Below are positions 28,441-35,518 of a stretch of DNA of 35,518 nt, in pieces (positions within the stretch are counted from its first letter, which is position 1; each line of letters begins with the position of its first letter). The DNA comes from Prorocentrum cordatum (Eukaryota > Sar > Dinophyceae > Prorocentrales > Prorocentraceae): assembly GCA_963575745.1 (NCBI GenBank), contig CAUYUJ010003538.1, forward strand, positions 27,501 through 63,018, given 5' to 3'. Position numbers and translations under genes: made by a program. The notes below the pieces were generated by a model that worked only from the letters and a program-made list of their open reading frames with translations, had not been told where the DNA came from and did no database searches.

Positions 28441-28517
28441 CCTCGACGCTCCCGCGTCGACGGGAGGCAGGGGCAGGGGCCGGGTTTCGCCGCGCGCTCG
28501 GCGCATTCCGAACCCCT
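28434..28517 (+). repeat. Local duplication, unit 2
   Basis: Near-copy of 28018-28108, directly to the left of the element C insertion. Confidence 0.85.
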
Positions 28518-28520
28518 ATG

Positions 28521-28680
28521 TTTAAGTCGGGCGTGTCCCCCTGCAGGGGGATCTTCGACGAAAATACAAAATGCTCAAAAAATACCCCCAACTAATCAAA
28601 AAATACTCAAAAAATAGTCCCCATACTATTTTTTGACTATTCTTGAATCTCCCCCCTGTAGAGGGACAGGCCCGACGTAA
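28521..28680 (+). mobile_element. Element C, copy 3, with perfect target duplication
   Basis: Ends TTAAGTCGGGCGTGTCCCCC and AGAGGGACAGGCCCGACGTAA-type are inverted. The flanks CCCCTATG at 28513-28520 and 28681-28688 are identical. The interior is AT-rich (TACAAAATGCTCAAAAAATA). It is 160 bp and non-coding. Confidence 0.85.
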
Positions 28681-28689
28681 CCCCTATGT

Positions 28690-29010
28690 GCCCCCGCCGC
28701 CCATCGAGCTGCCTGCAGCGTGGATCGGCTACGGTGCTAGCCGCCCCCCGATGGTTCTCGCGTCGCAGCTCGGGACTCCGGCGGCCGCTCCGGCTCCGAG
28801 CCCGCCACCCCCGCGGAGCCGCATGGAAGGCAGCCCGAGGGCTAGGGGAGAGCCGACCGAACCGCCAACGAGAACCTCTAACCCAGAACCCCGCATCCTG
28901 AGTCGTGGAGCGGCGAAGACAGGTTTCGGCGTTCGCCGCCAAGCCTGGCCGGCAGCGGGTCCGCGCCAGCCAGCTCCTGGGAAGACCCAAACTGGAACCC
29001 GGAAATGGGC
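28690..29010 (+). other. GC-rich stretch with a possible plus-strand coding frame
   Basis: The frame starting PPPPIELPAAWIGYGASRPP and continuing MVLASQLGTPAAAPAPSP has many G/C third positions and balanced residues. No start, splice site or family is recognised, and the minus strand is also open. I list it as a possible exon only. Confidence 0.2.
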
Positions 29011-29161
29011 ACCGACACCAACACAGGGGGGTGCCTCCACAGGGGGAAGAAGATCCTAGACTTCGGTGTTGGTGTTAATCTTTCGGTCACCTTGGAAGCT
29101 GGAATATTACCACCATCACCGAGATCAGGATCTTCGTCCCTCGGTGGAGGCACACCGCCGA

Positions 29162-29378
29162 TAATCCAGAAGCCGCATTAAAGTGATCATTTGTTTTTTG
29201 GCCCCCCCTCTGTCACAGAGGGGGATGACGAGCAACTCTGTCGCAGAGAGCCTCCGAACGCACCCCCTCTGTCACAGAGGGCCTCCGAACGCACCCCCTC
29301 TGTCACAGAGGGGGTCCGAAAAACACCCCCTCTGTCACAGAGGGGGGAAATGATCACTTTAATGCGGCTTCTGGATTA
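29162..29378. mobile_element. Fold-back element with palindromic tandem core
   Basis: A 31-bp perfect inverted repeat (29162-29192 and 29348-29378; arm begins TAATCCAGAAGCCGCATTAA) encloses five copies of CTCTGTCACAGAG-type palindromes (one is CTCTGTCGCAGAG), spaced about 27-36 bp, each flanked by C and G runs and joined by CCTCCGAACGCAC. The structure is a hairpin whose loop contains further hairpins. No protein is encoded. Confidence 0.9.
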
Positions 29379-29409
29379 CTGGTGTTGGTGTCAACCTCTA
29401 TGCCTGCGA

Positions 29410-29535
29410 CACAAGGAGCCGACACTGCTGCTCCGCTTCTGACCAGAATCTCGCGGCGACTTCCGCGGCAGCGAGACGAGGGCCGCCCAGGAGGCCCCCC
29501 AAAAAACGGGAACACGGGGCACGGGTAGGGCAGGC
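29410..29535 (+). repeat. Repeat family H, copy 6 (diverged)
   Basis: CACTGCTGCTCCGCTTCTGA, CCAGAATCTCGCGGCGACTT, GACGAGGGCCGCCCAGGAGG and CACGGGTAGGGCAGG follow the family H order. Confidence 0.5.
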
Positions 29536-29639
29536 CCAGAAGTTTTGACACCAACACCAAAATCAGCGGTGGGCCTCCACCAAGGCAGATGATTTCGACC
29601 TCGGGGGTGGTGGTAATACTCCAAATCCCTCATTAATCG

Positions 29640-29842
29640 ACCCCCCCTGAAAAGCCGGACCCCCCTCCAAATACGACTCAATATTCCAGACCCCCCTCTT
29701 CGACGGGGCGCCTCGATGCGCTAGGGCCCCCAAGCGAAAAATCCAAAGAAAGCGCCCTAATAAACCGGACCCCCCCAATTAATTAACAAAACGGCGCCGT
29801 AAAGAACCGGACCCGGGGGACGACGAAGGAGGGATTTGGGGG
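29640..29842 (+). repeat. Repeat family E, copy 3
   Basis: GGACCCCCCTCCAAATACGA, CCCCCTCTTCGACGGGGCGC, AATCCAAAGAAAGCGCC, ACAAAACGGCGCCGTAAAGA and ACCGGACCCGGGGGACGA. This is the longest copy of the family. Confidence 0.8.
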
Positions 29843-29849
29843 ACTCTTG

Positions 29850-30480
29850 CTTCCCAGGACACAGAACTGCTGCCACCCACACCGAAACCTGTAGGATCGT
29901 CCTCTCCCCCGGTGGCGCACCCCCCTCTCTTGCTGCTGGTGCCCATCTCGAGACCTCCAGGGGGGTAGAAGGCACCTTCTCCTCCTCCGCGCTCCAGGGC
30001 AGCCGGGCGCGCCCGTGACCCCGAGGCCTTCGCGGAGCCGGGCAGCTCCAGCCCGCCGGGCGTGGCGCACGGCTCTGCGGCCTGGCCCCCGCGGCCGCAC
30101 AGCTCCGGCGGCCTGGCCTGCGGCGCCTGGGCGTGCAGCCGTGGTGCTGCAGACGGCCGTGGTTGGACAGGACACGCGAGAGGACACCAGACCCGTCCGA
30201 GGGCCACATTGCCACAGGAGTGTCGGAGTCATGGGCCGCGAGACGCAGGACGCAAGGGTACCCTGGAGCTGGCAGGGTCGACCTACTCATCCGGGCCGCC
30301 GACTGTACCTCGGGGCGCGCTGAATGCAGGCAGCCCGTCTGACGAGGGAGGACGCCGTGCACGTCAGGGGCGCATGGGCAGGGACGCTGGCGCCGACGCG
30401 GGGGCGGCCGAACGCCGCGAAGCACTTCGAACACCCCCTCGTCGCCAACTCTGTGGACAGGGCGTGTCTGAAATCTTGTC
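29850..30480 (-). other. GC-rich stretch with possible minus-strand coding frame
   Basis: A minus frame across about 29880-30200 (ELCGRGGQAAEPCATPGGLE, then GFGVGGSSSVSWEARVPQ) has many G/C third positions. No domain, start or splice sites can be set. Near 30236-30312 lies a short repeat also found inverted at 34836-34925 (CAAGGGTACCCT, GGCAGGGTCGACCTA). Confidence 0.2.
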
Positions 30481-30486
30481 ATGCAC

Positions 30487-30660
30487 ATCTCAAGGGGCCC
30501 AAGGACACACAGATAAATACACACAAATAAAATGACTCCCCATATTTTCCAATATTTTCTGGGATTTCTTCTTCCCGCCCAATTCCCATATTTCCCCATA
30601 TTTCCTTGGGGATCGACGATTCATTGTCTGTGTGTTTTTTCCCCTCCTGAACATTCCCCC
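30487..30660 (+). repeat. Repeat family B, copy 3
   Basis: AAGGGGCCCAAGGACACACA, ACACACAAATAAAATGACTC, CCATATTTTCC, TTTCTTCTTCCCGCCC, TTCCCATATTTCCCC, GGGGATCGACGATTCATTGT and TTTTTTCCCCTCCTGAAC. This is the fullest copy. Confidence 0.85.
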
Positions 30661-31309
30661 TCGCCACGAGGCCCCCCAAGGTGGACGACCCGGGATAGCA
30701 ACGGCAGCAGGAGGCAGAGGAGGGAACGACGCTCGGGGACCAGGCCAAGCCCAGGGCCGGGGGAGGGAGGAGAGAAGGACGCACGAGAAGGGTGCGAACG
30801 CCTTGGAAGGCCATGTCGGCACTCTGCGAGCGGGGCGCGGTCAGCGAACAGCGGCCACGGATGGACAGAAGAGGAAGGATGCAAGGTGAACGTTTTCTTG
30901 TTCGGCGTCTCGACAGTGGGCGGAAAGGGGGACTGGCGCGACTGTTTGCAACTGTGCGTCCTGTGGGGGAGACTCCGCCTGCGTGGAACGGGCGCCAAAA
31001 ACAGCCGAGACCTACTCCGTGGGGTCGGGGGGAGGGGGGGGGGGCGAGGGGCCCGCGCCGATTGGCAGAACCATTAATAAAAAACGACGCCAAGGGCAAC
31101 CTTGGAAGGTCGCTCGTCCCTGCTATGCGGGCTGGCTGTCGGGAACGAAAGGGGGCGTCTCTGACAACGGCTGGCCTCGGCCGCGGAGACGGGTTCCCCG
31201 ACCCGGGTCGGAGGAGCAGCCCGACAGCGAGAGCCCCTCCCGAAGCCAACTGTGGTCCTGTTGTTCGGCGTCTTGACTGTGCAAGTCCCAACCCGCATGA
31301 ACAGAAGAA
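30661..31309. other. Stretch without recognised genes
   Basis: GC-rich sequence with overlapping open frames on both strands. No motif or repeat copy was recognised. Confidence 0.35.
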
Positions 31310-31425
31310 GGGAAAGCCACATAAACATACGTAAACTTTTTGGCGCTCCGCGCGAAGGGCCAAAACGTTTACGTTTACGTGGTTCTTCCTCTTGCGCTCA
31401 TAAGGACGGGCCACCTTCCCAAGGG
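31310..31425. mobile_element. Repeat family A, copy 7 (core deleted)
   Basis: CATAAACATACGTAAACTTT and TTGGCGCTCCGCGCG are followed at once by AAGGGCCAAAACGTTTACGT, so the outer arms meet with almost no core. The plus-strand end is GTGGTTCTTCCTCTTGCGCT and CATAAG|G, resembling the intron 1 acceptor. Confidence 0.7.
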
Positions 31426-31599
31426 TGCCCTTGCATCCTTGCCCCTGCGGCCCATCCCTGGCCACTCCCGCTGGCCAACCTCGTTTGGAAAACGCTCACA
31501 CCGGCCTTCGAGGCCCCTGCATCCTTACCGCGCATCCTTATGATACGAGCTGACTGTACTTCGTTCGGGCCGCGGGACCACAGAGAGCAAAAAACTAAT

Positions 31600-31760
31600 T
31601 TCTCGGAGGTGCGCAAGGATTTGTTTCACTCTGTGCTGGACCCCTCCGCTGGCGCTCGGAGCGCGGCAGGAGCAGAGCGCGCCAGGGGCGGCGCCGGAGG
31701 CGCAACCAGGGGGGCCCGGCGCAGATCCGAGGTGCCCGCTCAGACCGTCGGAAGCTCACG
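31600..31760. repeat. Repeat family A, copy 8
   Basis: GTGCTGGACCCCTCCGCTGG, CGGAGCGCGGCAGGAGCAGA, GGGGCGGCGCCGGAGGCGCA and CCGGCGCAGATCCGAGG match the family A core; the outer arms are poorly preserved. Confidence 0.6.
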
Positions 31761-31792
31761 TCTAATTATGCCGATGTCTGTCCTTCGCTCTC

Positions 31793-31893
31793 TCCTCCTC
31801 CTCCTCCTCCTCCTCCTCCTCCTCCTCCTCCTCCTCCTCCTCCTCCTCCTCCTCCTCCTCCTCCTCCTCCTCCTCCTCCTCCCCCTCCTCCTG
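31793..31893 (+). repeat. TCC microsatellite
   Basis: About 100 bp of pure (TCC)n. On the minus strand it directly follows a frame with strong codon bias and begins at G|GCAGGAGGAGG, so it could be the start of an intron. Confidence 0.9.
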
Positions 31894-32530
31894 CCGTGCA
31901 GGGCCTGGGCGAGCTCCGAGCCAGGCAGGCGGGGCGAGTCCAGCTGCGGCAGGCGGACGCCCCCCGCCCCCGGCGCAGCGCCGCCCTGCCCGGCGGTGCC
32001 CCGCCCCGACGGGGCGCTGCCCGCCTTGGGCGGGGCGAGGCCCAGCCTGGGCAGGGCGACGCCCTCCGCTGGAGACGTGCCGCCCTCGCTGTCCTCCGCC
32101 AGCGCCCCGGCCATCCAGCCGCAGCCGGCAGCCGCCGGCGGGCGCCGGCCGCACTGCCCCCGGGCGACGCCCGAGGACCAGACGGCCATGCTGCCCATCA
32201 TGCCCCGGGGCGTGGCCGAGGCCCTCCGCCGCACGATGCCGGCGACGCCGAGCCCCGCCTGCCGCCGCATGGCCGAGGGGCTGCCGTTGGGGCCCCAGCC
32301 GCTGTGCTGCAGGGCCACCGGCAGAGTCCGTGCGGACATCGGGCCCCTCCGCGGGGGCTCGCACGAGCCACGCGCGTGCCGTGCACTGCGCGCCGCGGCT
32401 TGGTGCGACGCGGACCGCGGCTCGATGAGCGCCGAGAGCGCCATGGCCACCCCGGGGCGCACCGGAGACCCTGCCTCGGGGGGGCGACGGGGCGCGCTGG
32501 GGGAGGTCTCCGCTGGCGCCTCCAGCTCAG
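31894..32530 (-). CDS. Possible exon of an unrecognised protein
   Basis: One minus-strand frame is open for more than 210 codons, and roughly nine in ten of its codons end in G or C. The residues are balanced, with runs such as MALSALIEPRSASHQAA, GLGVAGIVRRRASATPRG and MMGSMAVWSSGVARG. The nominal first codon at 32549 is a GTG, so the true start or acceptor is unknown; CACCCTAG|CTGAG near 32530 is one possible acceptor. The lower end meets the TCC tract at a possible GC donor. No domain is recognised. The other frames of this GC-rich stretch are also long, so it may be composition only. Confidence 0.35.
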
Positions 32531-32560
32531 CTAGGGTGGCTGGAACCACATGCCACCGAG

Positions 32561-32595
32561 ACGTGTGTACACATGCGCGTGCACACGTACATGCA
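32561..32595. repeat. 35-base alternating purine-pyrimidine run
   Basis: Every base from ACGTGTGTACACATGCGCGT onward to ATGCA alternates purine and pyrimidine, a Z-DNA-prone sequence. It lies just upstream (minus sense) of the possible exon at 31894-32530. Confidence 0.8.
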
Positions 32596-32689
32596 GACAG
32601 GCACTCTGGAACCCCTTGCGCGTCTTGCGCGCAGTGGAGCGCCAGCTTGCATGGAGCCTTCAGTTCGGAGAAAGAGGTGGGCGCGGATT

Positions 32690-33003
32690 GGGAGCCCAGG
32701 GTGGAGGAGCTGGAGGGGGAAAAAGAGGATGGAGGAGCAGAGGGAAAAGGACACGATGTTTTGGTGGAGGCGAAGAGTCATGATTGGGTATGCCAAGAGA
32801 AAATGGAGAGACGAGGACCAGGAGGAAGAAGCGAAGGAGTACAGAGGAGGTGGACGCAGAAAAGAGGTAAGCCGAGGTAAGATGGAGACGGGGACTAATG
32901 TAGAAGTAGAGGTAACACACAGAAGAGGACGATGGCGAAGAAGAAATATGATAATACAGGGGAAGAGGAAGAGGTGGAGAAAGGGAAGAAAGAAAAGGGC
33001 GAG
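32690..33003 (+). repeat. Purine-rich stretch
   Basis: Irregular GGA/GAA-rich sequence. A plus-strand frame through it is Arg/Lys/Glu-rich, as expected from base composition. No gene is called. Confidence 0.6.
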
Positions 33004-33570
33004 GAACGAACGGAGCTTTTGTTGTCCAGCAGTGCCCCCCCCCGACGAGGTGTGTATCTACGGCCAGACTGTGCGGGAAAGTCCAGGGCAGCAATTTTGG
33101 AAGCGTGGAGTCGAAGACCATCGATAGCAAAAAGCGCGTGCCATATGTACTCATGTACCGAAAACTGGGACATGTGCTGCAAATGTAAAACGTTACATTG
33201 TAGGCATGTTTCGTAAACGATGCATGGGGGTGTACAGGTATTGCAGACATGATGCCAAGGGGTCGCGCCATGCCTGCCGATCGCGAGTCGGGCAACCGCG
33301 CAGTCCTCCAGAACCGACCACGATGCAACCAAAACGGGCCAAACATACCCCAAGACGGCGCAACGAACCCTCGAGATCGTCCAAGAGGGCACCAAGAAAA
33401 ATCGGGACGAGGCGCCTCCAAGGCAGGACAAGACGACCTGGGAGCTCTGGCAGGCCCCGCAGAGGCTCAAGACATTGACCGACCACGAATCATATTGCGA
33501 TGTTGGCACCTTCCGCGTCTCCAGTCGTCATGACGTCCAGGACGGGCAAGCAGGACGCTGCCCAATCGGC
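33004..33570. other. Stretch without recognised genes
   Basis: Complex sequence to about 33300, then a CCAAGA-type degenerate repeat (33330-33470). No gene, RNA or element ends were recognised. Confidence 0.4.
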
Positions 33571-33572
33571 TA

Positions 33573-33751
33573 CACGCAAGGAAGACCCTGGGTAAGAGTG
33601 ACCTTTGGTGCGCGGCTTTAGGGGGGGCCGCGGAGGGACCAAACTGAAGCGCGCAAGACGCTCTTGTCGCATCGCGCTCGGCGATCGGGGGCCCCCAATG
33701 GGCCCGCACCAGAGGTCACTCTGGCGAAGGCTCACTCTTACGTGTAGTCGC
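33573..33751. mobile_element. Element L, copy 2
   Basis: GTAAGAGTGACCTTTGGTGC on the left and GCACCAGAGGTCACTCTGGC then CTCACTCTTACG on the right are inverted. The flanking CACGCAAG and TGTAGTCG also match copy 1, so the element may be slightly longer than the clear arms. Confidence 0.75.
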
Positions 33752-33771
33752 CCCAAACATCGCACTACTCA

Positions 33772-34016
33772 GGGATCTCCTGACCCGGGTCAATCCAGAC
33801 CCGGGTCAGCAGGAAACCAAAACTGCAATGCAGGAACAACAACAACTGCAGCACAGGTCCTCGCAAACCCGGGTCAGCCAATAGGCGCGGCCGCCTCGCG
33901 GCCACGAGCGGCTCGCTAAACCGGGTCCGCCAGAGGGGGTCTTCGCAGGATCCTGCAGGATCTGGTGCCCTGGCTGACCCCCGTTTGCACTTACCCCCGT
34001 CTCAAGGCTCCCGAAC
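33772..34016 (+). repeat. Repeat family F, copy 2
   Basis: TGACCCGGGTCAATCCAGAC, ACCCGGGTCAGCC, AGGATCCTGCAGGATCTGGT, GGCTGACCCCCGTTTGCACT and CCCCCGTCTCAAGGCTCCCG. It is matched by 21140-21352. Confidence 0.8.
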
Positions 34017-34244
34017 TACGATGTCCCCGAACGGGCCGGCCCCGAGAGCTTCCCAGGACAGCCGACTGCGGGCCCAGTGCGCCGACGAGGGTCCACGGGA
34101 GGCTCCGAGACGGCCCCCACGAGTGGCCTCGCACCGCCCCCCCCGAGCACGCCTCGAATAGATTTGCGCCCCGGATGGCCCAACGACGGCCCCAAGACAT
34201 CCCCGATGCGGCCCGACGCCAGAACCAGGGCAGCGCCCAGTAGG

Positions 34245-34350
34245 CTTAGGTCGGGCATGTCCCCCTAATCCTGGGCGAACAAACAAAAATGCTCAAACAT
34301 AGTCGAGCAATCATCGAAGAATCGTCCCCGGACTATTTTTGGACTCCTTT
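34245..34350 (+). mobile_element. Element C, copy 4 (truncated)
   Basis: TTAGGTCGGGCATGTCCCCC, GGGCGAACAAACAAAAATGC and AATCGTCCCCGGACTATTTT match element C, but the right terminal repeat is missing. Confidence 0.7.
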
Positions 34351-34505
34351 TGCGATGTTCCTCCCAATTCGGGTGTTGCTCGGAGTGCCCCTGGCCCACG
34401 GTGCCCCCAGCTTCTCGCACCCGTTTGGGGCCCCTGAGGCCCTCTGGGCCTCGTGAGGGGTGCTCTGGAGGCCGCCTGGGCCACCCCGAGAATCCTAGGG
34501 GTACC

Positions 34506-34664
34506 ATTAATTCGGGCCTGTCCCCAGGGGAATTACGGACGAACACAACAAATAATCAGAACATGCCCCGACAAAAATGCTCAGACATTGCCAAAAACAA
34601 TCGTCCCTGGAGCATGTTTTACTATCTCTGAATACTCCCCCTGCAGAGGGACGCGCCCGACTTG
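34506..34664 (+). mobile_element. Element C, copy 5, with target duplication
   Basis: ATTAATTCGGGCCTGTCCCC on the left and GAGGGACGCGCCCGACTTG on the right. Flanks GGGGTACC (34498-34505) and AGGGTACC (34665-34672) agree at seven of eight bases. The interior has AATGCTCAGACATTGCC and AATCGTCCCTGGAGCATG. Confidence 0.75.
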
Positions 34665-34672
34665 AGGGTACC

Positions 34673-35025
34673 TCCTTGGGCCAGGGGTGCTTCCGGCAAC
34701 CACCGACCACCCGGCCCCGGCGATCGACCTCCAGGGCGGCCCGAGGCGTGCCCACGACGAGCGCGTCCGACGGCCCAGCCCTCGCAGATGCGCCCCGGAG
34801 CGCGGCGCGCACCGAGCGGCTCTCGAATTGAGAACCGCGTAGTCGGCCCAGATTTGTAGGTCGGCCCTGCCAAACCAAGGGTACCCTCGTGTCCTATGCC
34901 TCGCGACCCGTGCGTCCTGCATTCCTGTTGACGATGTGGCCCTCACAAGCGTCTTGTGCCTTCTCGCGTGTCCTGTCCAATCGAGTCCTAGTTTATGAGT
35001 TCAAACGCCAGAGCGCAGCGCAGCG
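34673..35025. other. Stretch without recognised genes
   Basis: GC-rich, with one short repeat (34836-34925) inverted relative to 30236-30312. No gene is supported. Confidence 0.35.
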
Positions 35026-35092
35026 AGTGGTTTTTGCGAATTCCAGGAAAACGAACGGTTCCTCGAATGTAGAAGTGGTTTTTGCGAATTCC
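35026..35092 (+). repeat. 19-bp direct repeat pair
   Basis: AGTGGTTTTTGCGAATTCC occurs at 35026-35044 and 35074-35092, spaced 48 bp. Confidence 0.8.
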
Positions 35093-35190
35093 GAATTACG
35101 CTGCCGAGGAACCCTACATACTTATATGATGGCTGGAGTGATGATAGCTGAAGTGAAGCATGTAAGAATGATGTTGGTGGCCGTTGCCAC

Positions 35191-35518
35191 CCCCTGCGCA
35201 CCCCCTATTTTGTCCAGAAAGTGCCACGCCTGCTATGCCCTGGACGACCGTCGTGCATAGCGGCCGCGGTGAGGGACCACCCCCTGCGCACCCCCTATGG
35301 TGTCCAGAAAGTGCCACACCTGCTGTGCCCTGGACGACCGTCGTGCATAGCGGCCGCGGTGAGGGACCAACCCCTGCGCACCCCCTATGGTGTCGAGAAA
35401 GTGCCACACCTGCTATGCCCTGGACGATCGTCTCGAAAAACGGCCGCGCTCGGGGACCACCCCCTGCGCACCCCCTATGGAATCGAGAAGCTGCCACGCC
35501 TACTATGCCCTGGACGAC
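35191..35518 (+). repeat. Tandem array with exact 90-bp unit, runs off the window
   Basis: CCCCTGCGCACCCCCTAT starts at 35191, 35281, 35371 and 35461, exactly 90 bp apart. The unit continues GAGAAAGTGCCACACCTGCT, ATGCCCTGGACGACCGTCGT and CGGCCGCGGTGAGGGACCA. The minus strand is open through all units (30-residue repeat with GHHRGCAGGG and TVVQGIAGVAL). Its sequence is unrelated to the 7.4-9.3 kb satellite. Confidence 0.9.

Larger units (their letters stand above)
29014..29558. repeat. GACACCAACACC motif, four occurrences in two orientations
   Basis: GACACCAACAC at 29014 and 29547 (plus), and its complement GGTGTTGGTGT(T/C) at 29065 and 29381. The four sites enclose the fold-back at 29162-29378. 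Confidence 0.75.

Noticed and set aside
29162-29378. CRISPR-like reading of the spaced CTCTGTCACAGAG palindromes
   Set aside because: The spacers are nearly identical to one another (CCTCCGAACGCAC) and the array lies inside an inverted repeat in a eukaryotic context.
31252-32880. 542-codon plus-strand frame
   Set aside because: It spans two family A copies, about 30 Leu codons from the TCC tract and a purine-rich region. The opposite strand shows the stronger codon bias.
1-35518. Search by eye for CRISPR arrays, tRNA, rRNA, snRNA and spliced-leader genes
   Set aside because: No regular short repeats with unique spacers, no cloverleaf arms with anticodon context, and no spliced-leader core were seen. 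A covariance-model search would be needed to exclude diverged RNAs.

Overview
This looks like nuclear DNA of a dinoflagellate (inference). The reasons are a GC-rich sequence packed with short inverted-repeat elements and trinucleotide tracts, very low gene density, a multi-EF-hand gene on the minus strand whose best-placed intron is GC-AG with the same AGGCT string at both junctions, and a LINE-type retrotransposon relic carrying an RNase H domain. I cannot name a species. One assembly gap of 100 N lies at 20419-20518.

Layout. 1-5030 is a decayed LINE-like retrotransposon on the minus strand. Read from about 5000 down to 1 it shows a Cys-rich start, a coiled coil, an AP-endonuclease-like domain, a reverse transcriptase, a Cys/His tail and an RNase H domain that runs off the window edge. 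5061-7045 is purine-rich microsatellite and sequence without genes. 7430-9290 is a satellite with a 90-bp unit, interrupted by an AT-rich inverted-repeat insertion. 9345-12420 holds GAT and CAT trinucleotide tracts around a degenerate CCAAGA-type tandem region. 12976-15880 is the one convincing gene: three exons on the minus strand encoding about 735 residues with at least five good EF-hand loops.

15.9-35.5 kb is a mosaic of short dispersed elements. I could group more than a dozen families by comparing the window with itself. They include a palindromic family called A here (at least eight copies), a 170-bp inverted-repeat element P (two copies), an element C with 8-bp target duplications, and several others. 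A few possible exons lie among them, with low support. The window ends in a second satellite, also with an exact 90-bp unit.

The most interesting signal is how the intact gene relates to the repeats. Both introns of the EF-hand gene are built from families that also occur as free copies in intergenic DNA. Intron 1 is one copy of P followed by one copy of A; intron 2 contains a copy of A. Family A copies end in a pyrimidine tract followed by AG, so they appear to carry a ready-made 3' splice site. Introner-type intron gain is established for dinoflagellates; that these particular families act as introners here is my inference.
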